From contig JAHEFC010000061.1 in NCBI GenBank assembly GCA_024640385.1, positions 1-13,423 of the forward strand: 13,423 bases of DNA. The letters run 5' to 3'. Position numbers and translations under genes: made by a program. Below are positions 1 through 6,014 of the stretch, in pieces (position 1 is the stretch's first letter; every line of letters starts with the position of its first letter). The notes below the pieces were generated by a model. The model ran no database searches. It was not told the DNA's origin and saw nothing but the letters and a program-made list of their open reading frames with translations. Source of the DNA: Sphingobacteriales bacterium. GTDB taxonomy: Bacteria; Bacteroidota; Bacteroidia; Chitinophagales; Chitinophagaceae.

Positions 1-423
1 AGTGAAATCTGTTCCGGCAATGTCTTTATCAATAGTGCCGGGAATACCTATACATGGAATATCAAACTCGTTGGAAAATAATTGTGCCCCCTTGAAAGAT
101 CCGTCACCACCTATGATCACTAAACCATTGATCCCTCTTTTCTTGAGGTTCTCATAGGCTTTTTTTCTTCCTTCATACTGGAAAAAATCTTTACACCTGG
201 CTGTTTTTAAAATGGTGCCGCCACGCTGAATGATATTGGCAACACTCCTGGACTCCATCTTGTGAATGTCGTCGTCCAACATGCCCTGGTAACCGCGCAT
301 GATACCATAAACATCATATCCTTCGAAAATTCCGGTGCGGACCACCGCACGTATGCAGGCATTCATCCCCGGGGCGTCGCCGCCGGAAGTAAGAACACCT
401 ATCTTGCTGACTTTTTTATTCAT
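1..423 (-). CDS. pfkA: ATP-dependent 6-phosphofructokinase, N-terminal part (cut by window edge)
   Basis: Cytoplasmic glycolytic enzyme that phosphorylates fructose 6-phosphate to fructose 1,6-bisphosphate. The first 141 residues are visible; the C-terminal half lies beyond base 1. Seen: the nucleotide-binding GGDAPGMN at about residues 14-21, RGG at 67-69, GGDGS at 105-109 and the catalytic loop PGTIDKD at 128-134, with the general base Asp132. Glycines follow GGD (residue 108) and precede TID (129). In this family Gly at both places marks ATP use, while pyrophosphate-dependent enzymes carry Asp and Lys there. Odd point: the usual TIDND reads TIDKD, so Asn is replaced by Lys133 beside the catalytic Asp. 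The ATG at 423 gives the standard MxKKIGVLTSGGD-like N-terminus. It is transcribed away from the SDR gene at 611, with a good -7 box 64 bases upstream of its start. Identification is firm; the symbol follows family convention. Confidence 0.95.
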   Translation of the reverse strand, partial: MNKKVSKIGVLTSGGDAPGMNACIRAVVRTGIFEGYDVYGIMRGYQGMLDDDIHKMESRSVANIIQRGGTILKTARCKDFFQYEGRKKAYENLKKRGINGLVIIGGDGSFKGAQLFSNEFDIPCIGIPGTIDKDIAGTDFT

Positions 424-486
424 TCCAATTGAATTGGCAATTGTTTTCAGCAGGCTAAATCGTTGAGTATTAACTAATTTAAGTGT

Positions 487-494
487 CAAAAATA
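487..494 (-). promoter_or_regulatory. Candidate Bacteroidota -7 box for pfkA
   Basis: Read on the minus strand the bases are TATTTTTG, an exact match to the Bacteroidota sigma-ABfr -7 consensus TAnnTTTG. It lies 64 bases upstream of the pfkA ATG. A TTTT/TTTC stretch about 19 bases further upstream is only a weak fit to the -33 TTTG element. Inferred by motif only. Confidence 0.4.
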
Positions 495-610
495 CACAAT
501 TCCAGCTGAAAAGGTGCGTGAAGATAAGATGCTTTCCAGAAATCTGAATATCGGGGGCCCACCAATTCAGGTTTTGTTCAAAAAAACTCCTAAATAATTA
601 ATTTTCAAAT

Positions 611-1507
611 ATGAATGAAAAGACGTTGCTGATAACAGGAATTCACGGACTGGTAGGGCAATATGTTTTCAGAATACTGGGTTCCTGGAAAGGGCGGGTG
701 GTGATCACGGGAAAAGGCCCCTGCAGACTGCCACAGCATCATTTCGTTTATGTCAGCATGGATATCACCGATAAAGATCAGGTGCAGGCCGTTTTTCAAA
801 CATATTCACCATCAGTGGTGATCCATTCAGCAGCCCAGGCTCAACCGGACCATTGTGAACTGAACAGGGAAGATGCCTTGAAAGTGAATGTGGAGGGAAC
901 AGAAAATCTGCTGCAGGCGTCATCGCTCAGCAGGGCTTTCTTTGTTCACCTGTCCACTGATTTTATTTTTTCGGGTAATGACGGGCCTTATGACGAAAGT
1001 TCCATACCGGCACCGGTTAACTTTTACGGAAAGACAAAATTAATGGCTGAGGAAAAGGTAAAATCCTATTCTTACGCATGGGCCATTGTAAGAACAGCCC
1101 TTGTTTATGGAAATGTGATTTCAGGTACCCGTTCCAACATGATCTCCTGGGTTAAAACTGAACTTGAAAATAACAGGCCCATCAAAGTGGTGAGTGACCA
1201 GGTCAGAACAACAACCTATGCTGCTGACCTGGCTGGTGCACTGCTGGTGATTGCAGAAAGGGAAATGACCGGTACCTGGCATATTTCAGGAAAGGATGCA
1301 TTATCTCCCTGGGCGATGGCCATTGCTGTTGCGGATCGCCTGGGTCTTGATAAAAGACTGATCACAAAAGTTGACGCCTCAGTATTTTCCCAGCCAGCAA
1401 CCAGGCCATTGAAAACACCATTTATCATTGACAAAGCAAAACGGGCGCTGGGTTTTGAACCGTTGCCCTTTGAAGAAGGTCTGGAAAAAGTGCTCAACGG
1501 TGATTAA
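611..1507 (+). CDS. SDR-family NAD(P)-dependent sugar reductase, RmlD-like
   Basis: Extended short-chain dehydrogenase/reductase of 298 residues, closest in architecture to the RmlD (dTDP-4-dehydrorhamnose reductase) substrate-binding family. Seen: the Rossmann glycine motif TGIHGLVGQ at residues 9-17, VIHSAA at 70-75 (the usual NAA region), STDFIFSG at 115-122 with the catalytic Thr/Ser, and the active-site pair Tyr139/Lys143 in YGKTK. The C-terminal RPLKTPFIIDKAKRALGF region is typical of RmlD-like proteins. These residues support a working oxidoreductase acting on a nucleotide-sugar-like substrate. No other rhamnose genes are nearby, so rmlD itself is not claimed; S-adenosylmethionine-synthetase regulatory (MAT2B-like) homologues have a similar look. 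It begins at the ATG at 611 after an A/T-rich leader. Its stop overlaps the stop of the convergent FkbM gene in the shared bases TTAA. Confidence 0.85.
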   Translation: MNEKTLLITGIHGLVGQYVFRILGSWKGRVVITGKGPCRLPQHHFVYVSMDITDKDQVQAVFQTYSPSVVIHSAAQAQPDHCELNREDALKVNVEGTENLLQASSLSRAFFVHLSTDFIFSGNDGPYDESSIPAPVNFYGKTKLMAEEKVKSYSYAWAIVRTALVYGNVISGTRSNMISWVKTELENNRPIKVVSDQVRTTTYAADLAGALLVIAEREMTGTWHISGKDALSPWAMAIAVADRLGLDKRLITKVDASVFSQPATRPLKTPFIIDKAKRALGFEPLPFEEGLEKVLNGD

Positions 1508-2340
1508 GGAATATCAGTTCTTGACCAGAGTATGTTATGTACCCCTTCTTTGTAGGCCCTCAATGTATCATGGTCTGCTCTTTCAGCGTGTTCTTCATTT
1601 CTGATGATATAGGCTGAAAAACCAAGTTTCTCAAACAGGTCGATAAACTGTGCAGGATCTTCATTGATAGATCTCATGATCTCTGGCGTGAACTCGCTGA
1701 ATACAAAACGTGTTTTACTGAGGGTTTCCATCGATCCCCTGAATGCGGCCATTTCAAAACCTTCAATATCAATTTTGTAAAGTTCAACAATCCTGCCTGA
1801 CAGACCATGTTTTTTCATGAAAGCATCGATACATATCGTATCCACTTCTACAAATTTTCCTGTCTTGCCATGATCGATCAGTGAGTGACGGCCGGTATTA
1901 TATGTTTTGTACAGGTGCAGTTTCATTTTTGTTTCCCTGTCCGCCACCGCTACCTGAAATGGATGAACCCCTTTGATGTTGTTATTGATGATATTCCTTG
2001 TGAGGCATTGAAAATTATGCGGATCAGGTTCGAAAGCATATATATCAAGAGCTGCACCTTTTGACATAACCAGGCTGTACCAGCCTATGTTTGCCCCAAT
2101 GTCAAGCATGAGTCCGCCTTTTTTCAGATCAAGGTGTTTGTTCATGTAACAGTTGACATAGTCTTCGGCATATACTCCGTATTTATATGCGATATCGCCG
2201 CCAATTCCATCGCCTTTATGGAAGATGAAGAAAAGGTCGTATTTCCCGCAATAGGCTTTTACTTCTACCAGCCAGGGCATGAACCGGAATGCGAAATGTT
2301 TGATCCTGTTCAGGAACAGGTCATTCTTGTAGTTTTTCAT
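1504..2340 (-). CDS. FkbM-family SAM-dependent methyltransferase
   Basis: Class I methyltransferase of 278 residues in the FkbM family, whose members typically O-methylate sugars or small-molecule hydroxyls; the substrate here is unknown. Seen: SAM-binding motif I MLDIGANIGWYSL at about 78-90, the acidic loop FEPDP at 103-107, and the family hallmark KIDIEGFE at 189-196, followed by FSEFTPE. All core motifs are intact. The start ATG lies one base after the TGA of the arginase gene (TGATATG), so the two are almost certainly co-transcribed and probably translationally coupled. The 3' end overlaps the convergent SDR gene by four bases. Pairing with an arginase has no obvious metabolic logic. A role in glycan or natural-product decoration, perhaps with the neighbouring SDR reductase, is only inference. 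Confidence 0.88.
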   Translation of the reverse strand: MKNYKNDLFLNRIKHFAFRFMPWLVEVKAYCGKYDLFFIFHKGDGIGGDIAYKYGVYAEDYVNCYMNKHLDLKKGGLMLDIGANIGWYSLVMSKGAALDIYAFEPDPHNFQCLTRNIINNNIKGVHPFQVAVADRETKMKLHLYKTYNTGRHSLIDHGKTGKFVEVDTICIDAFMKKHGLSGRIVELYKIDIEGFEMAAFRGSMETLSKTRFVFSEFTPEIMRSINEDPAQFIDLFEKLGFSAYIIRNEEHAERADHDTLRAYKEGVHNILWSRTDIP

Positions 2341-2341
2341 A

Positions 2342-3289
2342 TCAGTTCATCAGCAAAATGTTCACGCTTCTCTGCAAGATGTTGAAAGCGATCTCTGCCA
2401 TAAGGTTTTCCCGGTCAAGGGTGGGATTGACCTCAGTAATTTCAAAACAGCAGACTTTCCTCATCTGCATGAATTTGGACACGAGGTCTTCTGCTTCCCT
2501 TTCCCTGAGTCCGTTCTCTACCGGGGTGCCTGTTCCCTTGGTAATGCCTGCATCAAGGCAATCCACATCAAAACTCACATAAATATCTGTGCAGTCAGAC
2601 AGGTATCTTACAACAGAACGTACTATGTTTTCAGGTCCTTTTCTTCTTACTTCACTGGTGGTGAACACCTTCATGCCATATTTCTCGATCAGGAATTTTT
2701 CTTCTTTTTCAAAATCGCGCAGCGAGATGAATACAATGTCTTCCGGCAAAACTTTCGGGCAGATATTCCCGATATTCTTCAGGTTGTTCCATTGCTTCGC
2801 CGTGTTTTCTTCCACTTCGTGGACCTGGCATTCAATATTGTCATCTGCAATGGAAACTGAGAGCGGCATGCCATGCAGGTTACCGGAGGGCGTGGTGTAA
2901 GGAGTATGCAGATCAGCATGCGCGTCGATCCAGATCACACCCAGTTTTGATTCGGGTTTTGCCATTTTGATGCCGGCAATGGTTGCACCGGCAATACTGT
3001 GATCGCCGCTTAACACAACAGGAAAAAATCCACTCTTCAGGCTCTCCTGGATCGATTTGCTCACCCTTTCGTACATGGTGGTTACACCGCCGATCCTTTT
3101 GGCAAATGGTGATTCAATGGGTTCAAACAGGAGTTTGTTTTCGGTGGGCACTTTTTCGGAAGGGAAGTGGATGAAAAAATTGCTCATGAAATCAAGGGCT
3201 GCGATCTTGATCGCATCCACGCCTAAACTGGCCCCGCGGGTGCCTGCTCCAATTTCTGAAGGAACTTCTATCAGTTTAATATTCTTCAT
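2342..3289 (-). CDS. rocF: Arginase (ureohydrolase family)
   Basis: Cytoplasmic binuclear manganese enzyme, 315 residues, expected to split L-arginine into ornithine and urea. Seen metal ligands: His97 in SGDHS, Asp122/His124/Asp126 in DAHAD, Asp241 and Asp243 in SFDVDCLD. Substrate-recognition parts are TTPSGNLHGMP (about 132-142) and EVNP (Glu286), the latter characteristic of arginases rather than agmatinases. One deviation: the Asn that follows DAHxDx in human arginase I (Asn130) is His128 here; the rest of the substrate loop is kept. The ATG at 3289 gives an N-terminus (KLIEVPSEIGAGTRGA) beginning right at the first beta strand. It is the first gene of a two-gene unit with FkbM. The 135-base upstream gap carries AATGTG repeats. 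Formimidoylglutamase or another ureohydrolase is possible but less likely given EVNP and SGNxHG. Confidence 0.88.
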   Translation of the reverse strand: MKNIKLIEVPSEIGAGTRGASLGVDAIKIAALDFMSNFFIHFPSEKVPTENKLLFEPIESPFAKRIGGVTTMYERVSKSIQESLKSGFFPVVLSGDHSIAGATIAGIKMAKPESKLGVIWIDAHADLHTPYTTPSGNLHGMPLSVSIADDNIECQVHEVEENTAKQWNNLKNIGNICPKVLPEDIVFISLRDFEKEEKFLIEKYGMKVFTTSEVRRKGPENIVRSVVRYLSDCTDIYVSFDVDCLDAGITKGTGTPVENGLREREAEDLVSKFMQMRKVCCFEITEVNPTLDRENLMAEIAFNILQRSVNILLMN

Positions 3290-3341
3290 AACATCTAGCT
3301 GCCGCCAAAATACTACAAATGACCGAGGGAAGGAAAATTAA

Positions 3342-3414
3342 TGAATGTGATCAATGTGGTCAATGTGGTGGAATGTGGGAAATGAATTAAATGCACACTC
3401 GAAATGTCACATTG
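3342..3414. repeat. AATGTG box cluster upstream of arginase
   Basis: Four imperfect 9-10 base direct repeats run head to tail at 3342-3378: TGAATGTGA, TCAATGTGG, TCAATGTGG, TGGAATGTGG. A fifth copy lies inverted at 3408-3414 (CACATTG), inside an 11-base perfect palindrome AATGT-C-ACATT (3403-3413). All fall between the CrtA-like gene's stop and the arginase start, 53 to 125 bases upstream of the arginase ATG. They could be regulator sites or a simple local duplication. The rest of this gap holds nothing recognisable. Confidence 0.5.
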
Positions 3415-3424
3415 GGTACATTCA

Positions 3425-4150
3425 TCAAATTCCTAAATCTGGGCTCACCCCCTTGAGTGCTCCAGCCTGTACGAGCGGTCTGAACCGTGTAAACATTTCT
3501 TCACTGTACCAGTCCCGGCTCCTGGTTTTTGCAATAACATCACGGTGCTGTTGCATATTATAGGCGAATTTTTTCATCTTTTCAGCGTCTTCCCAGATGC
3601 TGAAAGTAGCCTGCTTTAAAAAAGGCATTTCGCCGATGCCAACAGAGAACATCAAACCTTCTGCATCGGCCATTTGCGCCTGCACGGGATTCACGTTTTT
3701 CCAGAAATCATGTGCTTTAGAGATCCGGATGCTTGCCCGGGTAAGCACAGCTACCGGACCTTCAGTGTTGTTGTTTTTTGCTTTTGGAAATAATTCAACC
3801 CCTGCCCATGAGCCGTGGGAGAGAACAGGTTCCAGGATAATGGTCCAGGTTTCACACCTGAAGAATTGCCACCATTTGGAAATGAAACTTCCGTAGTAAT
3901 CATGCTTCCATTGTTCATAACGGTCATGGCTAAACGGGAAAATATGTTCAGCCTCGCTTACGGTGAATATGCCATATTGGTTCCAGTCGGGGCGCAGGTC
4001 GAAACTGCCGCTGCGTCCACAGCCGAGCAGTTTAAAGAAGCTGATCCTTCTGTTAGTGATCAGCGGGATCCTGAACAGCAGCATGCTATGCAGGGCAGTG
4101 ATCATATACAGCGAAGGATACCTGGTAAGCGTGAGAACGGCAAGCGTCAT
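3425..4150 (-). CDS. CrtA-like (spheroidene monooxygenase family) protein
   Basis: A 241-residue protein resembling the CrtA family, named for the carotenoid-oxidising spheroidene monooxygenase of purple bacteria. Seen: FKLLGCGRSGSFDLRPDWNQ-type segment at about 39-58, a central strand region LTRASIRISKAHDFWKNV (about 136-153), LMFSVGIGEMP (166-176), and the C-terminal block with ATFSIWEDAEKM (181-192), FAYNMQQHRDVI and WYSEEMFTRFRPL (214-226). The last block matches CrtA's helix preceding its C-terminus. The N-terminus is moderately hydrophobic but not a clear membrane segment. No other carotenoid gene is visible, so the substrate is unlikely to be spheroidene. It starts one base after the stop of the secreted DUF4412-like gene (TAA-G-ATG), the third gene of that unit. 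Assignment rests on recalled family motifs; function is open. Confidence 0.68.
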   Translation of the reverse strand: MTLAVLTLTRYPSLYMITALHSMLLFRIPLITNRRISFFKLLGCGRSGSFDLRPDWNQYGIFTVSEAEHIFPFSHDRYEQWKHDYYGSFISKWWQFFRCETWTIILEPVLSHGSWAGVELFPKAKNNNTEGPVAVLTRASIRISKAHDFWKNVNPVQAQMADAEGLMFSVGIGEMPFLKQATFSIWEDAEKMKKFAYNMQQHRDVIAKTRSRDWYSEEMFTRFRPLVQAGALKGVSPDLGI

Positions 4151-4151
4151 C

Positions 4152-4985
4152 TTAGTTGCCTCCGCCCATCCTCATCATCATACGACCGCCCTGGTTCTGC
4201 ATTTCAGACATGGGCTTGATATCATAACCTTTGGGTATTTCGAAGGTCTTGTCGTCAATGTTTGCATCAAGCTGCACTTTGGTCACTGTCATATGGATCC
4301 TCATCCCGTTCTGCCTCACGATCTCGTATTCCATCGGGAATCCTTTGATCTTTTCAATTCCGGAAGGATTGAAACCCATCATCCTCATCCCGCCACTGCC
4401 CTGGTTGGTGAGACTGAAACCTTCTGCCATCACAAATTCAGGGGTATACCATACTGCTGTTTCATTCACTTCACCACGCTGGTTTTTGGTTTTGATGATG
4501 GCCTTTTTGCATTCCATGCCGGCGATCTTTTTCTTTTCTTCCGTGTAGGTGATCTCCGGTTCTGCAGGCGGAGCAAATGTGATACCCAGTTGTTTCAGGG
4601 AGTCTGCCCTGGCGGCCCGGATGGAATCCATTCTTTTCTGCATCTTGGCCTGGTCTTCGTCTGATGACCAGAATCCTTGTTTCTTACCCATCACTTCCAT
4701 GAGGGTAGTGGTTTTTTTGGCCTTCCTGTCAATAAAAACATAGTTCTTGCCAAAATCAGAGGCGGTCTCCACCTTGGTCTGGTCATCTTTAAAAAATATG
4801 GTGGATGTCAATTCCATATCGCGTGGCATCATCATGCGGTTCCCTCCGTCGTCTCCCCCTGCAGGTTGATTCTGCTCAGGGAATTCCATTTCGGTTTTTG
4901 TGGTCACGATGGCTTTGCTCACAACTTTCTGTGCCTGGGCTTGTACGGCTACGATAAGGGCCAGGACTGCTAAGATCTTTTTCAT
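4152..4985 (-). CDS. Secreted GLPGLI/DUF4412-like protein with Met-rich tail
   Basis: Exported protein of 277 residues (from the ATG at 4985). It opens with a clear signal peptide, MKKILAVLALIVAVQAQAQ, with cleavage likely after an Ala-Gln-Ala. The mature part has FGKNYVFIDRKAKKTTTLMEVMGKK, a charged helix (about 111-133), then KKIAGMECKKAIIKT and AVWYTPEF. This is the pattern of the GLPGLI/DUF4412 group (outer-membrane-lipid or LolA-like folds, function unknown). It has a single cysteine (Cys159). Methionines cluster in MMMPRDM near residue 51 and in the C-terminal GGRMMMRMGGGN, which might bind metal; that is speculation. An alternative ATG at 5006 overlaps the upstream USP stop (ATGA) and adds MTIQNSK. 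I prefer 4985 because it gives the canonical signal peptide, but 5006 would be favoured by coupling. Confidence 0.75.
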   Translation of the reverse strand: MKKILAVLALIVAVQAQAQKVVSKAIVTTKTEMEFPEQNQPAGGDDGGNRMMMPRDMELTSTIFFKDDQTKVETASDFGKNYVFIDRKAKKTTTLMEVMGKKQGFWSSDEDQAKMQKRMDSIRAARADSLKQLGITFAPPAEPEITYTEEKKKIAGMECKKAIIKTKNQRGEVNETAVWYTPEFVMAEGFSLTNQGSGGMRMMGFNPSGIEKIKGFPMEYEIVRQNGMRIHMTVTKVQLDANIDDKTFEIPKGYDIKPMSEMQNQGGRMMMRMGGGN

Positions 4986-5002
4986 TTTACTGTTTTGTAT
5001 GG

Positions 5003-5827
5003 TCATTCTTGCAATGCAAGTAACGGAATATGGGTATGATAAGCCAGCTTTTCTGTATGACTGGTAGCAAATATCTTTTCAAGGAAACCGTGCTTTTTAG
5101 GAGCGGTGATGATCAGATCAGCTTTCCGGTCTGTAGCGAACTGGTGGATTGCTTCAGCGAAATCATACAAACGGATAAAAGCGTATTCGGGTTCAAATCC
5201 CTCCAGCAATTTGTCCATTTCGGCCTTTTCCCGCTTATAATCCTCTGAGATCTCCACATAGTGTTCAATATCAACATTTGCCACATAGATCCTGGGATTG
5301 AACAGGTCCAGGATCTTTTTTAGCGTTTTCACCGGAGTTGTCTCAGCTACATTCTTCATGTCACTGGCATATACCACGGTTCTGATCCTGTTGTACCTGG
5401 CAAGCGGCGGGATCACCAGAACCGGGCAATTCAGCCGGCTAATCGCGCCCAGGGTACTGCTGCCGATCATGATCTGTTCCATCCTGGTGGCCCCGTTGAT
5501 GCCCATCACTACAATGTCAATGTGCTCAGTCTCCACGAGTTTCTCCAGGTTATCCGTCAGTGAGCCCTCCTCAGCCATCAGTTTCACGTCGATATTCCTG
5601 TTTAATAAGATGCCGTTCCCCAGGTTTTCCAGTGCGGCCAGGGAAATATTCCGGCGCATGGAGGGGTCGTTAAACAACGGAGTCCCATCGGATCCCGCTG
5701 CCAGTTTGTCGAAACTGTTAAAAAGGATTACCCTGCTCAGCGGGATGAACTCTGCCATATCCAGCGCATAGGCTACCGCATTGCGGGAGGTTTCAGAGAA
5801 ATCGGTAGGTACAAGCAAGCGGATCAT
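5003..5827 (-). CDS. Universal stress protein with two UspA domains
   Basis: Cytoplasmic protein of 274 residues with tandem UspA-like domains (about 1-141 and 147-273). Domain 1 begins LLVPTDFSETSRNAV and holds an intact ATP-binding motif, Gly109-x2-Gly112-x9-Gly122-Ser123, followed by CPVLVIPP. Domain 2 (TVVYASDM...) ends APKKHGFLEKIFATSHTEKLAYHTHIPLLAL, in which the G-x2-G-x9-G(S/T) glycines are missing, so it probably binds no nucleotide and serves dimerisation or sensing. This split of one intact and one degenerate domain is common in tandem USPs. It is the first gene of a three-gene unit; its TGA overlaps the alternative ATG of the next gene. The upstream region has 7-bp repeat arrays. 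No clear promoter match was found for it. Confidence 0.9.
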   Translation of the reverse strand: MIRLLVPTDFSETSRNAVAYALDMAEFIPLSRVILFNSFDKLAAGSDGTPLFNDPSMRRNISLAALENLGNGILLNRNIDVKLMAEEGSLTDNLEKLVETEHIDIVVMGINGATRMEQIMIGSSTLGAISRLNCPVLVIPPLARYNRIRTVVYASDMKNVAETTPVKTLKKILDLFNPRIYVANVDIEHYVEISEDYKREKAEMDKLLEGFEPEYAFIRLYDFAEAIHQFATDRKADLIITAPKKHGFLEKIFATSHTEKLAYHTHIPLLALQE

Positions 5828-5866
5828 ATGTTGGAAAAATTTAACGTAAAATACGCATTTTGATGC

Positions 5867-5908
5867 AGGATAGAAGGTGTAGGATAGAGGATACAGGATA
5901 CAGAATAG
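5867..5908. repeat. 7-bp tandem repeat array A (AGGATAS)
   Basis: Six contiguous heptamers in strict 7-base register: AGGATAG, AAGGTGT (degenerate), AGGATAG, AGGATAC, AGGATAC, AGAATAG. The array lies 40 bases upstream of the USP start and is non-coding. It is followed after 13 bases by a second heptamer array. Confidence 0.85.
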
Positions 5909-5921
5909 ATCATTTTTTCAT

Positions 5922-5970
5922 CCTGCAACCTGCAGCCTGCAACCTGCAACCTGCAACCTGCAACCTGTTA
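5922..5970. repeat. 7-bp tandem repeat array B (CCTGCAA)
   Basis: Seven contiguous heptamers: CCTGCAA, CCTGCAG, then four copies of CCTGCAA, and a decayed CCTGTTA. It ends 44 bases upstream of the hexosaminidase ATG. The bases ATCCTGCA at 5920-5927 are the exact reverse complement of TGCAGGAT at 5864-5871, so the two arrays are bracketed by an 8-bp inverted repeat. Confidence 0.9.
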
Positions 5971-5988
5971 CAAGTGACCTGCTTTAAC

Positions 5989-5996
5989 TAACTTTA
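5989..5996 (+). promoter_or_regulatory. Candidate -7 box for the hexosaminidase gene
   Basis: TAACTTTA fits TAnnTTTG at all but the last base and lies 18 bases before the ATG at 6015. The expected -33 position overlaps the decayed end of heptamer array B and does not read TTTG, so the match is weak. Confidence 0.25.
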
Positions 5997-6014
5997 TCCC
6001 TTTACCCAACGAAT

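Noticed and set aside
573..606. Promoter for the SDR gene (TTTG at 573-576 and TAATTTTC at 599-606)
   Set aside because: Spacing is 22 bases rather than about 19, and the -7 box would put the transcription start at or inside the start codon.
3425..4150. Possibility of a carotenoid biosynthesis cluster around the CrtA-like gene
   Set aside because: No phytoene synthase, desaturase, cyclase or other crt gene is present in the flanking sequence.
3963..4664. Open frame of 233 codons on the plus strand spanning two minus-strand genes
   Set aside because: It is antisense to the CrtA-like and DUF4412-like genes. The His- and Phe-rich product is typical of a mirror frame of real coding sequence.
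5867..5970. CRISPR-like array
   Set aside because: Units are 7 bases, contiguous and without spacers; no cas genes are present.
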